Shown in pieces: positions 1 to 6,683 of a DNA stretch of 9,858 bases. The stretch's first letter is position 1, and every line of letters begins with the position of its first letter. The notes under the pieces were generated by a model. That model was not told the DNA's origin. It did no database searches and worked only from the letters and a program-made list of their open reading frames with translations. Source of the DNA: Nitrososphaerales archaeon TH1177 (GTDB taxonomy: Archaea > Thermoproteota > Nitrososphaeria > Nitrososphaerales > Nitrososphaeraceae). The stretch covers positions 1 to 9,858 of the forward strand of contig JAATVJ010000315.1 in assembly GCA_014523515.1 (NCBI GenBank). The letters are read 5' to 3'. The position numbers were made by a program, and so were the translations under genes.

Positions 1-1
1 G

Positions 2-1408
2 CCATTAATAGCACCAGATCTCCATAACATAGGTGTTATGCTTCCATATAGTGGATTGCATAATCTAATTCTTAATAAAGATAATTCAGTCATTGTAATA
101 ACAAGTGCTAATTCAAAAAATCAACCTATTATTACTGTCAATAAAGAAGCAGTAAAAAAACTAAATAATACTGTAGATTATTTTTTGTTACATAATCTTG
201 ACATAATTTCCAAAAGTGAAGATTCTGTAGTAAAATATGTTTATAATAAAATATTACTTTTAAGGCGATCGCGTGGATATGTACCTAATCCTATATATCT
301 AAATAAAAAATCCCGATCTTGTATTCTTGCTTTAGGATCCGAGCTAAATCTTGCATTTTCTATTATTATAGAGAATAAATGTTATGTGTCAAATTACATC
401 GGAGATATTATAAATATAGATAACTATCTTCATTTACAAAATTCATTAAAGCATTTTTTTTATTTTCTTAATCAAACACCAAAAATTATTGTTTGTGATT
501 TACACCCATCATTAAACACAACACGATTGGCATATAATATGAAAAATTCTGATAATATAATTATTCAACAACAACACCATCATTCACATATTTTATCTTT
601 GATGGCGGAACATTCTATTGATGAAATAGTAGGAATTGTTTGTGATGGAACAGGTTATGGAGACGATGGATCAATGTGGGGAGGTGAAATTATTACTTCA
701 AATGGATATAAATATGAAAGATCTGGACACTTGATGGAACAGCCAATGATAGGTGGAGATAAAGCTACGTACTATCCTCTTAGAATGGTTTTAGGAATTC
801 TTTATAATAAAGTTGATCATTTGGAGGATTTTATATATAAGAATTTACAATACTTTCCTCAAGGAACTAAAGAAGTTAAAATTTTATTTGATGAAATAAT
901 CATGAAGAAGGATAATAAAATAAATACACGTAAAACTACAATGACAACAAGTACCGGAAGAATTTTAGATGCTATTTCTTCTCTTCTAGGTATCTGTTAT
1001 GAGAGAACCTATGAAGGTGAACCTGCCTTAAAACTTGAATCTGTAGCCTTAAATGGTCATGATGTACTTTATTTGTCTCCTATAATTAAGCATAACATTC
1101 TAGATACTACCTTTTTACTTCAAAATATATATGAAAATATGAAAAGATTTTCAATAAAAGATCTTGCCTATTCTGCGCATATGTATCTCGCTAAAGGTTT
1201 GGCAGAAATAGCGATTGATACAGCTTTGGCAAGTGGAATAAAAAAAATTGGTTTCTCTGGAGGAGTTGCATATAATGGCATTATTACTAAAACGTTGTCT
1301 GAAATAATTAAAAAGGCAGGAATAGAATTTCTGACTCATAAAACAATTCCACCTGGAGACTCGGGAATCTCTATAGGACAAGCTTATTCTGCTCTTTTTA
1401 CAGAATGA
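2..1408 (+). CDS. hypF: HypF carbamoyltransferase, 3' part (5' end outside window)
   Basis: HypF takes the carbamoyl group of carbamoyl phosphate, activates it with ATP and passes it to the C-terminal Cys of HypE, the first step towards the cyanide ligands of [NiFe]-hydrogenase. The frame is open from the left edge and reads APDLHNIGVMLPYSGLH, the HypF core GVMLPYTPLH, so the ATG at 38 is internal and the acylphosphatase and zinc-finger regions lie upstream. Visible are the end of the YrdC-like domain (TSANSKNQPI; LRRSRGYVP at nt 260-286) and the full Kae1-like domain: HHHSH (575-589) metal-binding histidines, DGTGYGDDG (644-670), GGDKA, GRILDA, YEGEPALKLE (1010-1039), GFSGGVAYN (1250-1276) and PPGDSGISIGQ (1349-1381). 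Oddities: LLHNLDI where HypF usually has lHnRdI, and SNYIGDI where SQHIGDL is usual. Followed by T7 and then hypC. Identification is very secure. Confidence 0.95.
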   Translation, partial: PLIAPDLHNIGVMLPYSGLHNLILNKDNSVIVITSANSKNQPIITVNKEAVKKLNNTVDYFLLHNLDIISKSEDSVVKYVYNKILLLRRSRGYVPNPIYLNKKSRSCILALGSELNLAFSIIIENKCYVSNYIGDIINIDNYLHLQNSLKHFFYFLNQTPKIIVCDLHPSLNTTRLAYNMKNSDNIIIQQQHHHSHILSLMAEHSIDEIVGIVCDGTGYGDDGSMWGGEIITSNGYKYERSGHLMEQPMIGGDKATYYPLRMVLGILYNKVDHLEDFIYKNLQYFPQGTKEVKILFDEIIMKKDNKINTRKTTMTTSTGRILDAISSLLGICYERTYEGEPALKLESVALNGHDVLYLSPIIKHNILDTTFLLQNIYENMKRFSIKDLAYSAHMYLAKGLAEIAIDTALASGIKKIGFSGGVAYNGIITKTLSEIIKKAGIEFLTHKTIPPGDSGISIGQAYSALFTE

Positions 1409-1411
1409 CAA

Positions 1412-1418
1412 TTTTTTT
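1412..1418 (+). terminator. T-run terminator after hypF
   Basis: A run of seven T starts four bases after the hypF stop codon, typical of archaeal T-rich termination. A new TATA-like box for hypC follows about 80 bp later, which fits hypF and hypCD being separate transcripts. No hairpin is visible. Confidence 0.4.
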
Positions 1419-1494
1419 AGTAAAGGTATTATTTTGTCTGAAAAATATTATTTATAGATCCTAAAATAAAAAATTAGATTTGAAATAGTGAAAC

Positions 1495-1502
1495 TTTATA
1501 AT
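1495..1502 (+). promoter_or_regulatory. TATA box for hypCD
   Basis: TTTATAAT is centred about 25.5 bp before the ATG at 1524, the spacing expected when transcription starts at the start codon itself. This supports a leaderless hypC message and argues against the upstream in-frame GTG at 1488, which lies before the TATA box. Confidence 0.55.
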
Positions 1503-1523
1503 AGTAAACATGATAATTCTATT

Positions 1524-1823
1524 ATGTGTTTGGCTTTCCCTGGAAAAATCATCGAAGTTAAAGGAGATTTTGCCAAAATTGATTTTGGTGCAAGCACCAT
1601 TAAAAATGATATTAATATTTCTCATATTAATGGAAAGAATGGTGATTACGTTTTAGTTCATGCTGGATATGCAATAGAAGTTTTAGATTTAAATGAAGCT
1701 GAAAATATGGTAAATTATTGGAAAAATAATACAATGTGGAAATGTAAGCGATGTGAAATAGCTGAAGAATGTCCGACAGGAAATATTGTAAAAGAGATTA
1801 ATTCAAAAAAAAACTTAAACTAA
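1524..1823 (+). CDS. hypC: HypC hydrogenase maturation chaperone with Cys-rich tail
   Basis: HypC is the small chaperone that binds HypD, holds the Fe(CN)2CO unit through its N-terminal Cys and delivers it to the hydrogenase large subunit. The start is fixed by the family signature MCLAFPGKI: Cys2, exposed after Met removal, is the essential ligand, so the in-frame GTG at 1488 (which would bury it) is rejected. The OB-fold core shows GDYVLVHAGYAIEVLD (residues 40-55) with His46. The protein is 99 aa, longer than the usual 75-90, because of a tail with CKRCEIAEEC (Cys74, 77, 83) that ordinary HypC lacks. hypD starts 4 or 13 bp downstream, so the two form an operon, matching their physical complex. 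Identity is sure; the role of the tail is unknown. Confidence 0.95.
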   Translation: MCLAFPGKIIEVKGDFAKIDFGASTIKNDINISHINGKNGDYVLVHAGYAIEVLDLNEAENMVNYWKNNTMWKCKRCEIAEECPTGNIVKEINSKKNLN

Positions 1824-1836
1824 TTATGTGATCAAG

Positions 1837-2952
1837 ATGGTTCTTGAAGAATACAAAGACCCACAATTAGCAAAAAAACTAAGTGAAAAAATTCAAACCC
1901 TTGCAGAAGAAATAGAAGAAGATTTACTTTTTATGCATGTATGCGGGTCACATGAGTGGACAATATCACATTATGGTATTAGATCACTATTACCAAAAAA
2001 TTTAGAAATAAGACCAGGACCAGGATGTCCTGTCTGTATAACCCCTTCTGAAGATATCGATAATGCTATTAAACTTGCACTTGAAGGAAAGACAATTTTA
2101 GTATATGGTGATATGTCTAGATCTAAAGGCACAAATGGCAAAAGTCTACTAGAAAGTAGAGCAGAAGGAGGACAAGTTCAAGTCATTTACAGTATTCAAG
2201 ATGCAATAAGACTTGCAAAAACTACTCCAGAAAAAGAATTTATTTTCTTTGCTGTAGGGTTTGATACGACTTCCCCACCGACGGCCTATGAAATATTAAA
2301 TGGATTTCCATCTAATCTTTCAATTATTCTCTCCTATAGATATATGCCTCCTATTGTCGGTGCTGTATTAAAATCCTCTATTTTGGGGATAGATGGCGTA
2401 ATAAATCCAGGTCATTCTTCTACTATAACAGGAATGAAACCATATTATCCTTATTTTCTGGAAACTAAAAAACCGCAAGTTTTTTCCGGATTTGAACCCA
2501 TAGACATACTGATTAGTATAGTTATGTTACTTAATCAAATAAAAAATGCAAATCATAAACTCGAAAATGAATATACTAGATCTGTCACTTGGGAAGGCAA
2601 CATTAAAGCGCTTAAAAAACTTGAAGAGGTATTTTATCTCGATACCGAATATGTAAGAGGAGTTGCCTATATTGGAAACTCTGGATTTGTTCTTAAAGAT
2701 AAATACAAACATCTTGATGCATATCCAAAATATGGATTAACAAAGAAAAAATCTAACGATCATTTTGTATATGGTGCAAGATGTGGGGAAGTAATTATAG
2801 GCTTGAGTGAACCTACGGAATGTCCACTTTATATGAAAGAATGTACTCCTCATTCCCCCAAAGGACCAACGATGGTTTCCTTTGAAGGAACTTGCAGAAT
2901 CTGGAGTGAACATGCCATTATAAAATCAATAAAGAAAATTACAAAGTCATGA
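1837..2952 (+). CDS. hypD: HypD hydrogenase maturation Fe-S protein
   Basis: HypD is the [4Fe-4S] scaffold on which the Fe(CN)2CO group is assembled together with HypC. Numbered from the ATG at 1837 (371 aa, normal family length), it shows CGSH (Cys36), GPGCPVC (Cys64, Cys67), AVGFDTT (140-146), PGHSSTITG, SGFEPIDIL and a C-terminal RCGEVIIG...TECPLY..ECTP....EGTC block. A GTG three codons earlier (1828) is an alternative start; I prefer ATG, and GTGATC just before it resembles a weak Shine-Dalgarno site. Oddities: the C-terminal block normally reads CxCGE and GxCMVS, but here these are ARCGE and GPTMVS, so two common cysteines are missing, leaving Cys316, 329, 336 and 353, still four possible cluster ligands. 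It lies directly after hypC with no promoter between them. Confidence 0.95.
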   Translation: MVLEEYKDPQLAKKLSEKIQTLAEEIEEDLLFMHVCGSHEWTISHYGIRSLLPKNLEIRPGPGCPVCITPSEDIDNAIKLALEGKTILVYGDMSRSKGTNGKSLLESRAEGGQVQVIYSIQDAIRLAKTTPEKEFIFFAVGFDTTSPPTAYEILNGFPSNLSIILSYRYMPPIVGAVLKSSILGIDGVINPGHSSTITGMKPYYPYFLETKKPQVFSGFEPIDILISIVMLLNQIKNANHKLENEYTRSVTWEGNIKALKKLEEVFYLDTEYVRGVAYIGNSGFVLKDKYKHLDAYPKYGLTKKKSNDHFVYGARCGEVIIGLSEPTECPLYMKECTPHSPKGPTMVSFEGTCRIWSEHAIIKSIKKITKS

Positions 2953-3003
2953 AGGCAATAAAGCATTTGAGGAAAATATTAAATTATAATAATCTATTCA
3001 TAA

Positions 3004-3013
3004 TTAAATTAAA
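3004..3013 (+). promoter_or_regulatory. Possible TATA box for the first aldolase-like gene
   Basis: ATTAAATTAA lies about 26 bp before the ATG at 3035, in the 82-bp gap after hypD. The spacing fits a leaderless start, but the surroundings are so AT-rich that the box is only weakly supported. Confidence 0.3.
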
Positions 3014-3034
3014 TTATACTAGTAGAAGATAGAT

Positions 3035-3844
3035 ATGGCCTTTTTCATAGGAAATAGTTTTTGTAAACTATGTCAGAATAATGAAGAAAATCTTCAGAAT
3101 GAACTTTTATTTTGTTCCAATGGGCTAAAAACAAAAGGACTTTTTCCTCCCTTTAAATCATTTCATAGCGCAAGATTACCTCATTCTACAAAAATTTGGA
3201 TAACTCCTTTAATCAAAAGTGATTTGAATAGAAATATAGACAATAATTATAATTCCAATTATTTTGAATTTAACTGTTTGGATATTGATGATCTTGGCTC
3301 TATTGATATATTTAATTCCTTCTTTTCTGAAATTAAATTACACTCTAAATTATATAAATTTAGACCAGATGTAAATGCTATTTGCCATACCAATAGTCCA
3401 TTTACAATATCTTCATTTCTTGATGGAAAATTAGAAAATGTTCATGGAGAAGCAGCATTAATCTTAGGGGATATACCAGTTATTAAATTCGATCGAGATT
3501 TATATGAGGTAGATAATTCAGAGAACGATACTGGTAAAATATTAGATCTTATTGCTAAATCTAGTATAGGCGAACCACTTAGACCAATAAGAACAGTAAT
3601 TTTACCAAAACATGGAGTTATCGCTTTAGGTGCATGTTTACATGAGGCTAGAGCTTTTGTCGAGATACTTGAAGAATGGGCAAGATTTAATATATATTCA
3701 AAGATCGTTAGTATGAGCAGTGGTGGACCAATTCATACTCTCTCTATCGACCAACTGCGAAGCCTTGGATCACGCTATGCACGCTCGATCAAGTTTGGTG
3801 GACGCCAGTCTTTTCTATCAGATTATTCTACTGTTTTAAAATAG
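3035..3844 (+). CDS. Divergent class II aldolase/adducin-like protein, altered metal site
   Basis: A cytosolic protein of the class II aldolase/adducin fold (FucA, AraD and MtnB relatives), a family that uses a divalent metal for retro-aldol, epimerase or dehydratase reactions on sugar phosphates. Family landmarks are WITP (55-58), SEIKLHSKLYKFRPDVNAICH (98-118, with the conserved Glu99) and LPKHGVIALG (190-199, third metal His193), followed by the HEARAFVEILEEWA helix. The usual metal pair HxH is HTN here (His118, Asn120), and the N-terminal GGNxSxR loop is reduced to FHSAR. It is 269 aa versus about 215 for FucA because of an insert around 60-90 and a longer C-terminus (nt 3716-3815) visibly richer in G+C. 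It is a paralogue of the gene at 5606, sharing an N-terminal FCxLC. Activity is doubtful; substrate unknown. Confidence 0.8.
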   Translation: MAFFIGNSFCKLCQNNEENLQNELLFCSNGLKTKGLFPPFKSFHSARLPHSTKIWITPLIKSDLNRNIDNNYNSNYFEFNCLDIDDLGSIDIFNSFFSEIKLHSKLYKFRPDVNAICHTNSPFTISSFLDGKLENVHGEAALILGDIPVIKFDRDLYEVDNSENDTGKILDLIAKSSIGEPLRPIRTVILPKHGVIALGACLHEARAFVEILEEWARFNIYSKIVSMSSGGPIHTLSIDQLRSLGSRYARSIKFGGRQSFLSDYSTVLK

Positions 3845-4132
3845 TGTTACCCATAAAAAGTATTATAAGATAACGGTAAAAGTTAATTTCCATTTGCTTC
3901 TACATATAATTTAGTATACAAAGACAATAAAATTATAAACGGATAACAGCAGCCGAGAGCGGTATATCTCAAACTATGATGAAAGATTAAACTATAATCG
4001 TTATTAAGAAACAAATGATAAACTATGAAATATCTGTTGCTATATTTTGTTACAACAGTCAATTAAGAAAAATTGATAATAATATTATTAAAAACTATAA
4101 CTTAACTGAATATTTATATATTATTCCTATAA
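3845..4132. other. Intergenic region with a local G+C-richer patch
   Basis: There is no gene in these 288 bp. Most is AT-rich; nt 3940-3970 is clearly richer in G+C (around CAGCAGCCGAGAGCGG) and contains short self-complementary pieces (CCG-AGAG-CGG; GAGA...TCTC), followed by ATGATGA at 3976-3982, which matches a C box. I find no D box at a suitable distance and no tRNA features, so a small RNA is only a possibility. The right end holds the promoter of the cupredoxin gene. Confidence 0.4.
4113..4120 (+). promoter_or_regulatory. TATA box for the cupredoxin gene
   Basis: TTTATATA is centred about 26 bp before the ATG at 4142 and 17 bp before the ATG at 4133. The usual archaeal spacing therefore favours a transcript that begins at or near 4142. 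Confidence 0.5.
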
Positions 4133-4966
4133 ATGATTACTATGGCTAATAATCTAATTCTTTTGGTATTGCCAATACTATTAGCTTTAACAGTGCATAT
4201 ATCAACAACGGAAATCTTTGCTCAAACAGGAAGTATGTTTAAAGTCGGAGCAGAAGGTGATTATGCTGTAAGCATAGTTCCTGGTGCATCTCAAAAAGAC
4301 AATACATATCATTACTATCCTCCAAGAATTGCAGTTCCAACAGATACTACTGTAGTTTGGCTTAATGGTGACATTGGACAGCCTCATACAGTAACCAGCG
4401 GACAACCGGGAGCGGCAGACGAAGGTTCGATCTTTAACTCAGGTGTTATGCCAGCTTTTCCTGTTAGATTCTTTGAATTCACTTTTACTCAAGCTGGTGA
4501 CTATCCCTACCATTGTGTTATTCATCCATGGAGAGTTGCTTCAGTATCTGTAAGCGATGCACAATTTACTGGAGAAGCTTTTGATATAGCTGTAGGCTCA
4601 GGTGCTACATGGGATCTTACAAAAAATCCACGAGTATTACTTGAGATTACTCCAAAGACAGCGGTATTAGATGGGTTCTCTCCTATTGCTTACAATGTAA
4701 CTGTCAATGATGGTGCAACTAATAAAACAATGGTTTCTGGCATATTCACTACTGGCGGAGATCCACTTCCACTTGAGTTAGTTTCTGGCGAAGGAAACGA
4801 AACCAGATCATATGGACCAGATTTTAGCACTGCTGGAGCATATCATATCCAATCAGATTTCAAAAAGGGTTCTTCTTATCCAATAAGTGTTCAAGTGATA
4901 TCGTTTGACAATAGACTAATAGACAATCCTGTAAGATCTACATTCAATTTACAAACAAATCCTTAA
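4133..4966 (+). CDS. Secreted plastocyanin-like copper protein (cupredoxin)
   Basis: Probably an exported type 1 copper electron carrier; such proteins are abundant in Nitrososphaerota, where they replace haem cytochromes. A hydrophobic signal segment (5-24) ends at IFAQ, with likely cleavage near residue 30. The cupredoxin domain (about 35-141) has the ligands His85 (GQPHTV), Cys128 and His131 (YHCVIHPW). In thaumarchaeal relatives the loop is CxxHPWM, with Met as axial ligand; here Arg134 takes that position. Residues 145-277 form a second beta-rich domain with no motif that I recognise. The ATG at 4142 (MANNLIL) is an alternative start and fits the TATA spacing better. Part of the gene (nt 4380-4440) is richer in G+C than its neighbours. 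A T-rich terminator follows. It is apparently a single-gene transcript, unrelated in sequence to the hyp genes around it. Confidence 0.85.
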   Translation: MITMANNLILLVLPILLALTVHISTTEIFAQTGSMFKVGAEGDYAVSIVPGASQKDNTYHYYPPRIAVPTDTTVVWLNGDIGQPHTVTSGQPGAADEGSIFNSGVMPAFPVRFFEFTFTQAGDYPYHCVIHPWRVASVSVSDAQFTGEAFDIAVGSGATWDLTKNPRVLLEITPKTAVLDGFSPIAYNVTVNDGATNKTMVSGIFTTGGDPLPLELVSGEGNETRSYGPDFSTAGAYHIQSDFKKGSSYPISVQVISFDNRLIDNPVRSTFNLQTNP

Positions 4967-4998
4967 CTTTTTTTACTTTTCCATAATTTTTTCTTTAA
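4967..4998 (+). terminator. T-rich terminator after the cupredoxin gene
   Basis: Directly after the stop codon come three T-runs (T7, T4 and T6 interrupted by short spacers), a strong archaeal-type terminator without a hairpin. Confidence 0.6.
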
Positions 4999-5574
4999 TT
5001 CAGCAATAACTAATAATAATAATAATAATTTCTGATAAATATTAAAAATCATATGTGTATATTGTAAACTTTCTTATTTCTTTATATCAAGGAAACTGGA
5101 TAAAATAAAATATAATAATTAAATATATACTAGAATATTCTGTTATGAAAAAATAAATATTATTAAATTATCCGACTATATTAAAAATTTCATAGTATTG
5201 TAAAACTTAAAAATTTTGATCAAAAATCAATAATCCTTTATTTTAATATTTTATTGCTAAATTTTCTATATAGTCACTCTCATGATTGTTACAGTACCTC
5301 TAATATTTAATTTTTTTTACATTTATATAAAATATGTTAATATTCAAAAGAACTAATTAAAATAAGTCTTATAATACATAAATAAAGCAGATAAATGAAT
5401 TCCGCGTCCCTATCTTTCAAATTCAAATTGCAATAATTCTCTTCAAAAAATTATATACAGTAATTAAATTAGTATTCAAGATCTGATATTACTATTTTTA
5501 TGCTATTTCAGATAGTATTTACAAAAAGGGTTTTTTATTCTTTTAAGAGAATTATTACAGGATTTCAATATTAC
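4999..5574. other. AT-rich intergenic region
   Basis: About 580 bp lie between the cupredoxin terminator and the promoter of the second aldolase-like gene, with many stops in all frames and no recognisable RNA gene. It contains a short TAA triplet run (5011-5029), a 24-codon hydrophobic reading frame at 5282-5356 that is probably chance, and one small G+C spot (CCGCGTCCC at 5402-5410). The unusual length for a compact archaeal genome could mean a lost gene or an undetected RNA, but nothing here proves either. Confidence 0.5.
5011..5029. repeat. TAA triplet run
   Basis: Six consecutive TAA units in noncoding DNA downstream of the cupredoxin gene. It is a simple low-complexity repeat in AT-rich DNA with no evident function. 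Confidence 0.6.
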
Positions 5575-5582
5575 TTTAAATA
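5575..5582 (+). promoter_or_regulatory. TATA box for the second aldolase-like gene
   Basis: TTTAAATA is centred about 27 bp before the TTG at 5606, which fits transcription starting at that codon and supports the otherwise weak TTG start. Confidence 0.4.
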
Positions 5583-5605
5583 AAAGATCTTATATACAAT
5601 ATTAT

Positions 5606-6274
5606 TTGTTTTGTGATTTGTGTTCCTCATATGACTTAAACTTTTTTAAAACGGAATTAGTAAAATCAGTTAGATCTTTTTTCTTAAATGGATTGGTATC
5701 AGTTGGTGGAGGTAATCATAGTTTTAGATCAGAAATAAAGAATCAAATTTGGATAACTCCTTCTGGGTATCCTAGATCTCATTTAAAAGATGATGATTTG
5801 ATTCTAATTGATCTAGAAGGAAATACAATACTTGGCAATCTTAGACCAACTATTGAAGTTCCATTCCATACTGAGATCTATAAGAATCGAAATGATATCA
5901 ATGCAATATGTCATGTTCATAATCCCTATACCATGGGTTTCTATCTAACTACCAAATTAGAATCCACAAAATATGAAGGAATTTATTCTTTAAAAGAATT
6001 ACCATCTATAAAACTTCCAAAACCTATAGAAGACTCTATCATCATTGAATATAAACAACTAGGTTCAAAAGCATTAGGAAAAATAGTTGGAATAGCAAGT
6101 AAAATGGAATTAATCCCATCTATGTCTATTTCAGAGTCAATATCTAATCCCAAAATAATAATTCTTCTTAATCATGGAATTATAGGAATGGGAAAATGTA
6201 TTCATGAAGCAAAATTTCTTGTAGAATTGTATGAAGAATGGGCTAAATGCATCATGGTAAAAAAAGTATTATAA
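5606..6274 (+). CDS. Class II aldolase/adducin-family protein with intact metal site
   Basis: A FucA/AraD/MtnB-type protein of normal length (222 aa). It has the complete family set: GGGNHSFR (34-41, phosphate-binding loop), WITPSG (49-54), the catalytic-type Glu84 in RPTIEVPFH, HVH (His103, His105) and LLNHGIIGMG (His190), giving the three His ligands for a divalent metal. It should therefore be an active sugar-phosphate aldolase, epimerase or dehydratase; the substrate cannot be told from sequence. The start is TTG: the frame is open back to 5516 but holds no ATG or GTG, the TATA spacing points to 5606, and the resulting N-terminus MFCDLC matches FCKLC in the paralogue at 3035. The two genes flank the cupredoxin and sit among hyp genes. 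It converges with the minus-strand hypE group. Confidence 0.85.
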   Translation: MFCDLCSSYDLNFFKTELVKSVRSFFLNGLVSVGGGNHSFRSEIKNQIWITPSGYPRSHLKDDDLILIDLEGNTILGNLRPTIEVPFHTEIYKNRNDINAICHVHNPYTMGFYLTTKLESTKYEGIYSLKELPSIKLPKPIEDSIIIEYKQLGSKALGKIVGIASKMELIPSMSISESISNPKIIILLNHGIIGMGKCIHEAKFLVELYEEWAKCIMVKKVL

Positions 6275-6282
6275 TTTTGTAT

Positions 6283-6297
6283 TTTTGTTGAACAAAA
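6283..6297. terminator. Palindrome between convergent genes, likely bidirectional terminator
   Basis: TTTTGTT-G-AACAAAA is a perfect 7+1+7 inverted repeat in the 29-bp gap between two converging genes. A T-rich stretch on the plus side (CTTTTATT) follows it. Its position suggests transcription termination from one or both sides. Confidence 0.45.
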
Positions 6298-6303
6298 CTT
6301 TTA

Positions 6304-6657
6304 TTAATTTGTATTATGATAAATTTCAAGATTTTTTATATTTTTTTTGGCTATAGAAATAATTTCTATTATATATTTATCAGACTTATCTTTAAAAAAA
6401 AGATTAATTAAATCTATCATCTTTTTCCATTCAAGGTATAAATTTTTATCTTCTTTTATCCAATCTATTCTATTTTTCCATCCAGTTGCAGGATCTTCAT
6501 GAAAATGCAAGTTAGATAGAGCGCAATATGCATCAATAATTTCCTCAAATGCTTTTAATGCTGAACTTATAGTAACATATTTATTTTTATATACCTCATC
6601 TTCAGCAATTTTGATCATCGTACTTGCAAATTTAAGATGCCAAAAATAAGATGACAA
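6304..6657 (-). CDS. Small helical protein of unknown function (HEPN/PaREP1-like?)
   Basis: I do not firmly recognise this 117-aa protein. It is soluble and mostly helical, with a first helix FASTMIKIAEDEVYKNKY, a second SSALKAFEEIIDAYCAL, a conserved-looking loop HFHEDPATGWKNRIDWI (51-67) and a Lys-rich C-terminal helix. The AE-DE-xxx-GxY style helix pair faintly resembles archaeal PaREP1/HEPN proteins, but there is no clear RxxxxH nuclease motif. The start is a TTG, because TGA lies immediately upstream in frame; the next ATG (codon 14, nt 6618) would cut into the first helix. It is last in the hypE group, 26 bp after the Zn-ribbon-like gene, so it is probably co-transcribed with it. No role in hydrogenase maturation is known. 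Confidence 0.6.
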   Translation of the reverse strand: MSSYFWHLKFASTMIKIAEDEVYKNKYVTISSALKAFEEIIDAYCALSNLHFHEDPATGWKNRIDWIKEDKNLYLEWKKMIDLINLFFKDKSDKYIIEIISIAKKNIKNLEIYHNTN

Positions 6658-6683
6658 TCAATATATCGACCTTATATATTCAG

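Noticed and set aside
265..272. GCGATCGC octamer, resembling the cyanobacterial HIP1 element
   Set aside because: There is only one copy in the window, and it encodes part of the conserved HypF RRSRG motif.
1488..1523. In-frame GTG upstream of hypC giving 12 extra residues
   Set aside because: HypC needs Cys at position 2, and the TATA box at 1495-1502 lies inside this stretch with spacing that fits the ATG at 1524.
3845..4132. tRNA or CRISPR-like elements in the intergenic regions
   Set aside because: No T-loop GGTTCGA-type sequence, no cloverleaf arms and no regularly spaced repeats were seen.
4202..4405. Minus-strand frame within the cupredoxin gene, and similar antisense frames in hypF, hypD, hypE and the small subunit
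   Set aside because: They lie entirely opposite well-identified genes and their translations show no family motifs.
5282..5356. A 24-codon hydrophobic reading frame starting with ATG in the long intergenic region
   Set aside because: It is very short, made of AT-rich codons as expected by chance, and has no clear promoter, ribosome site or conserved motif.
16..5879. Twelve AGATCT palindromes in the left 5.9 kb and none further right
   Set aside because: Most coincide with the codon pair AGA-TCT (Arg-Ser) or GAT-CT (Asp-Leu), common in AT-rich coding sequence, so codon usage is the simpler explanation.
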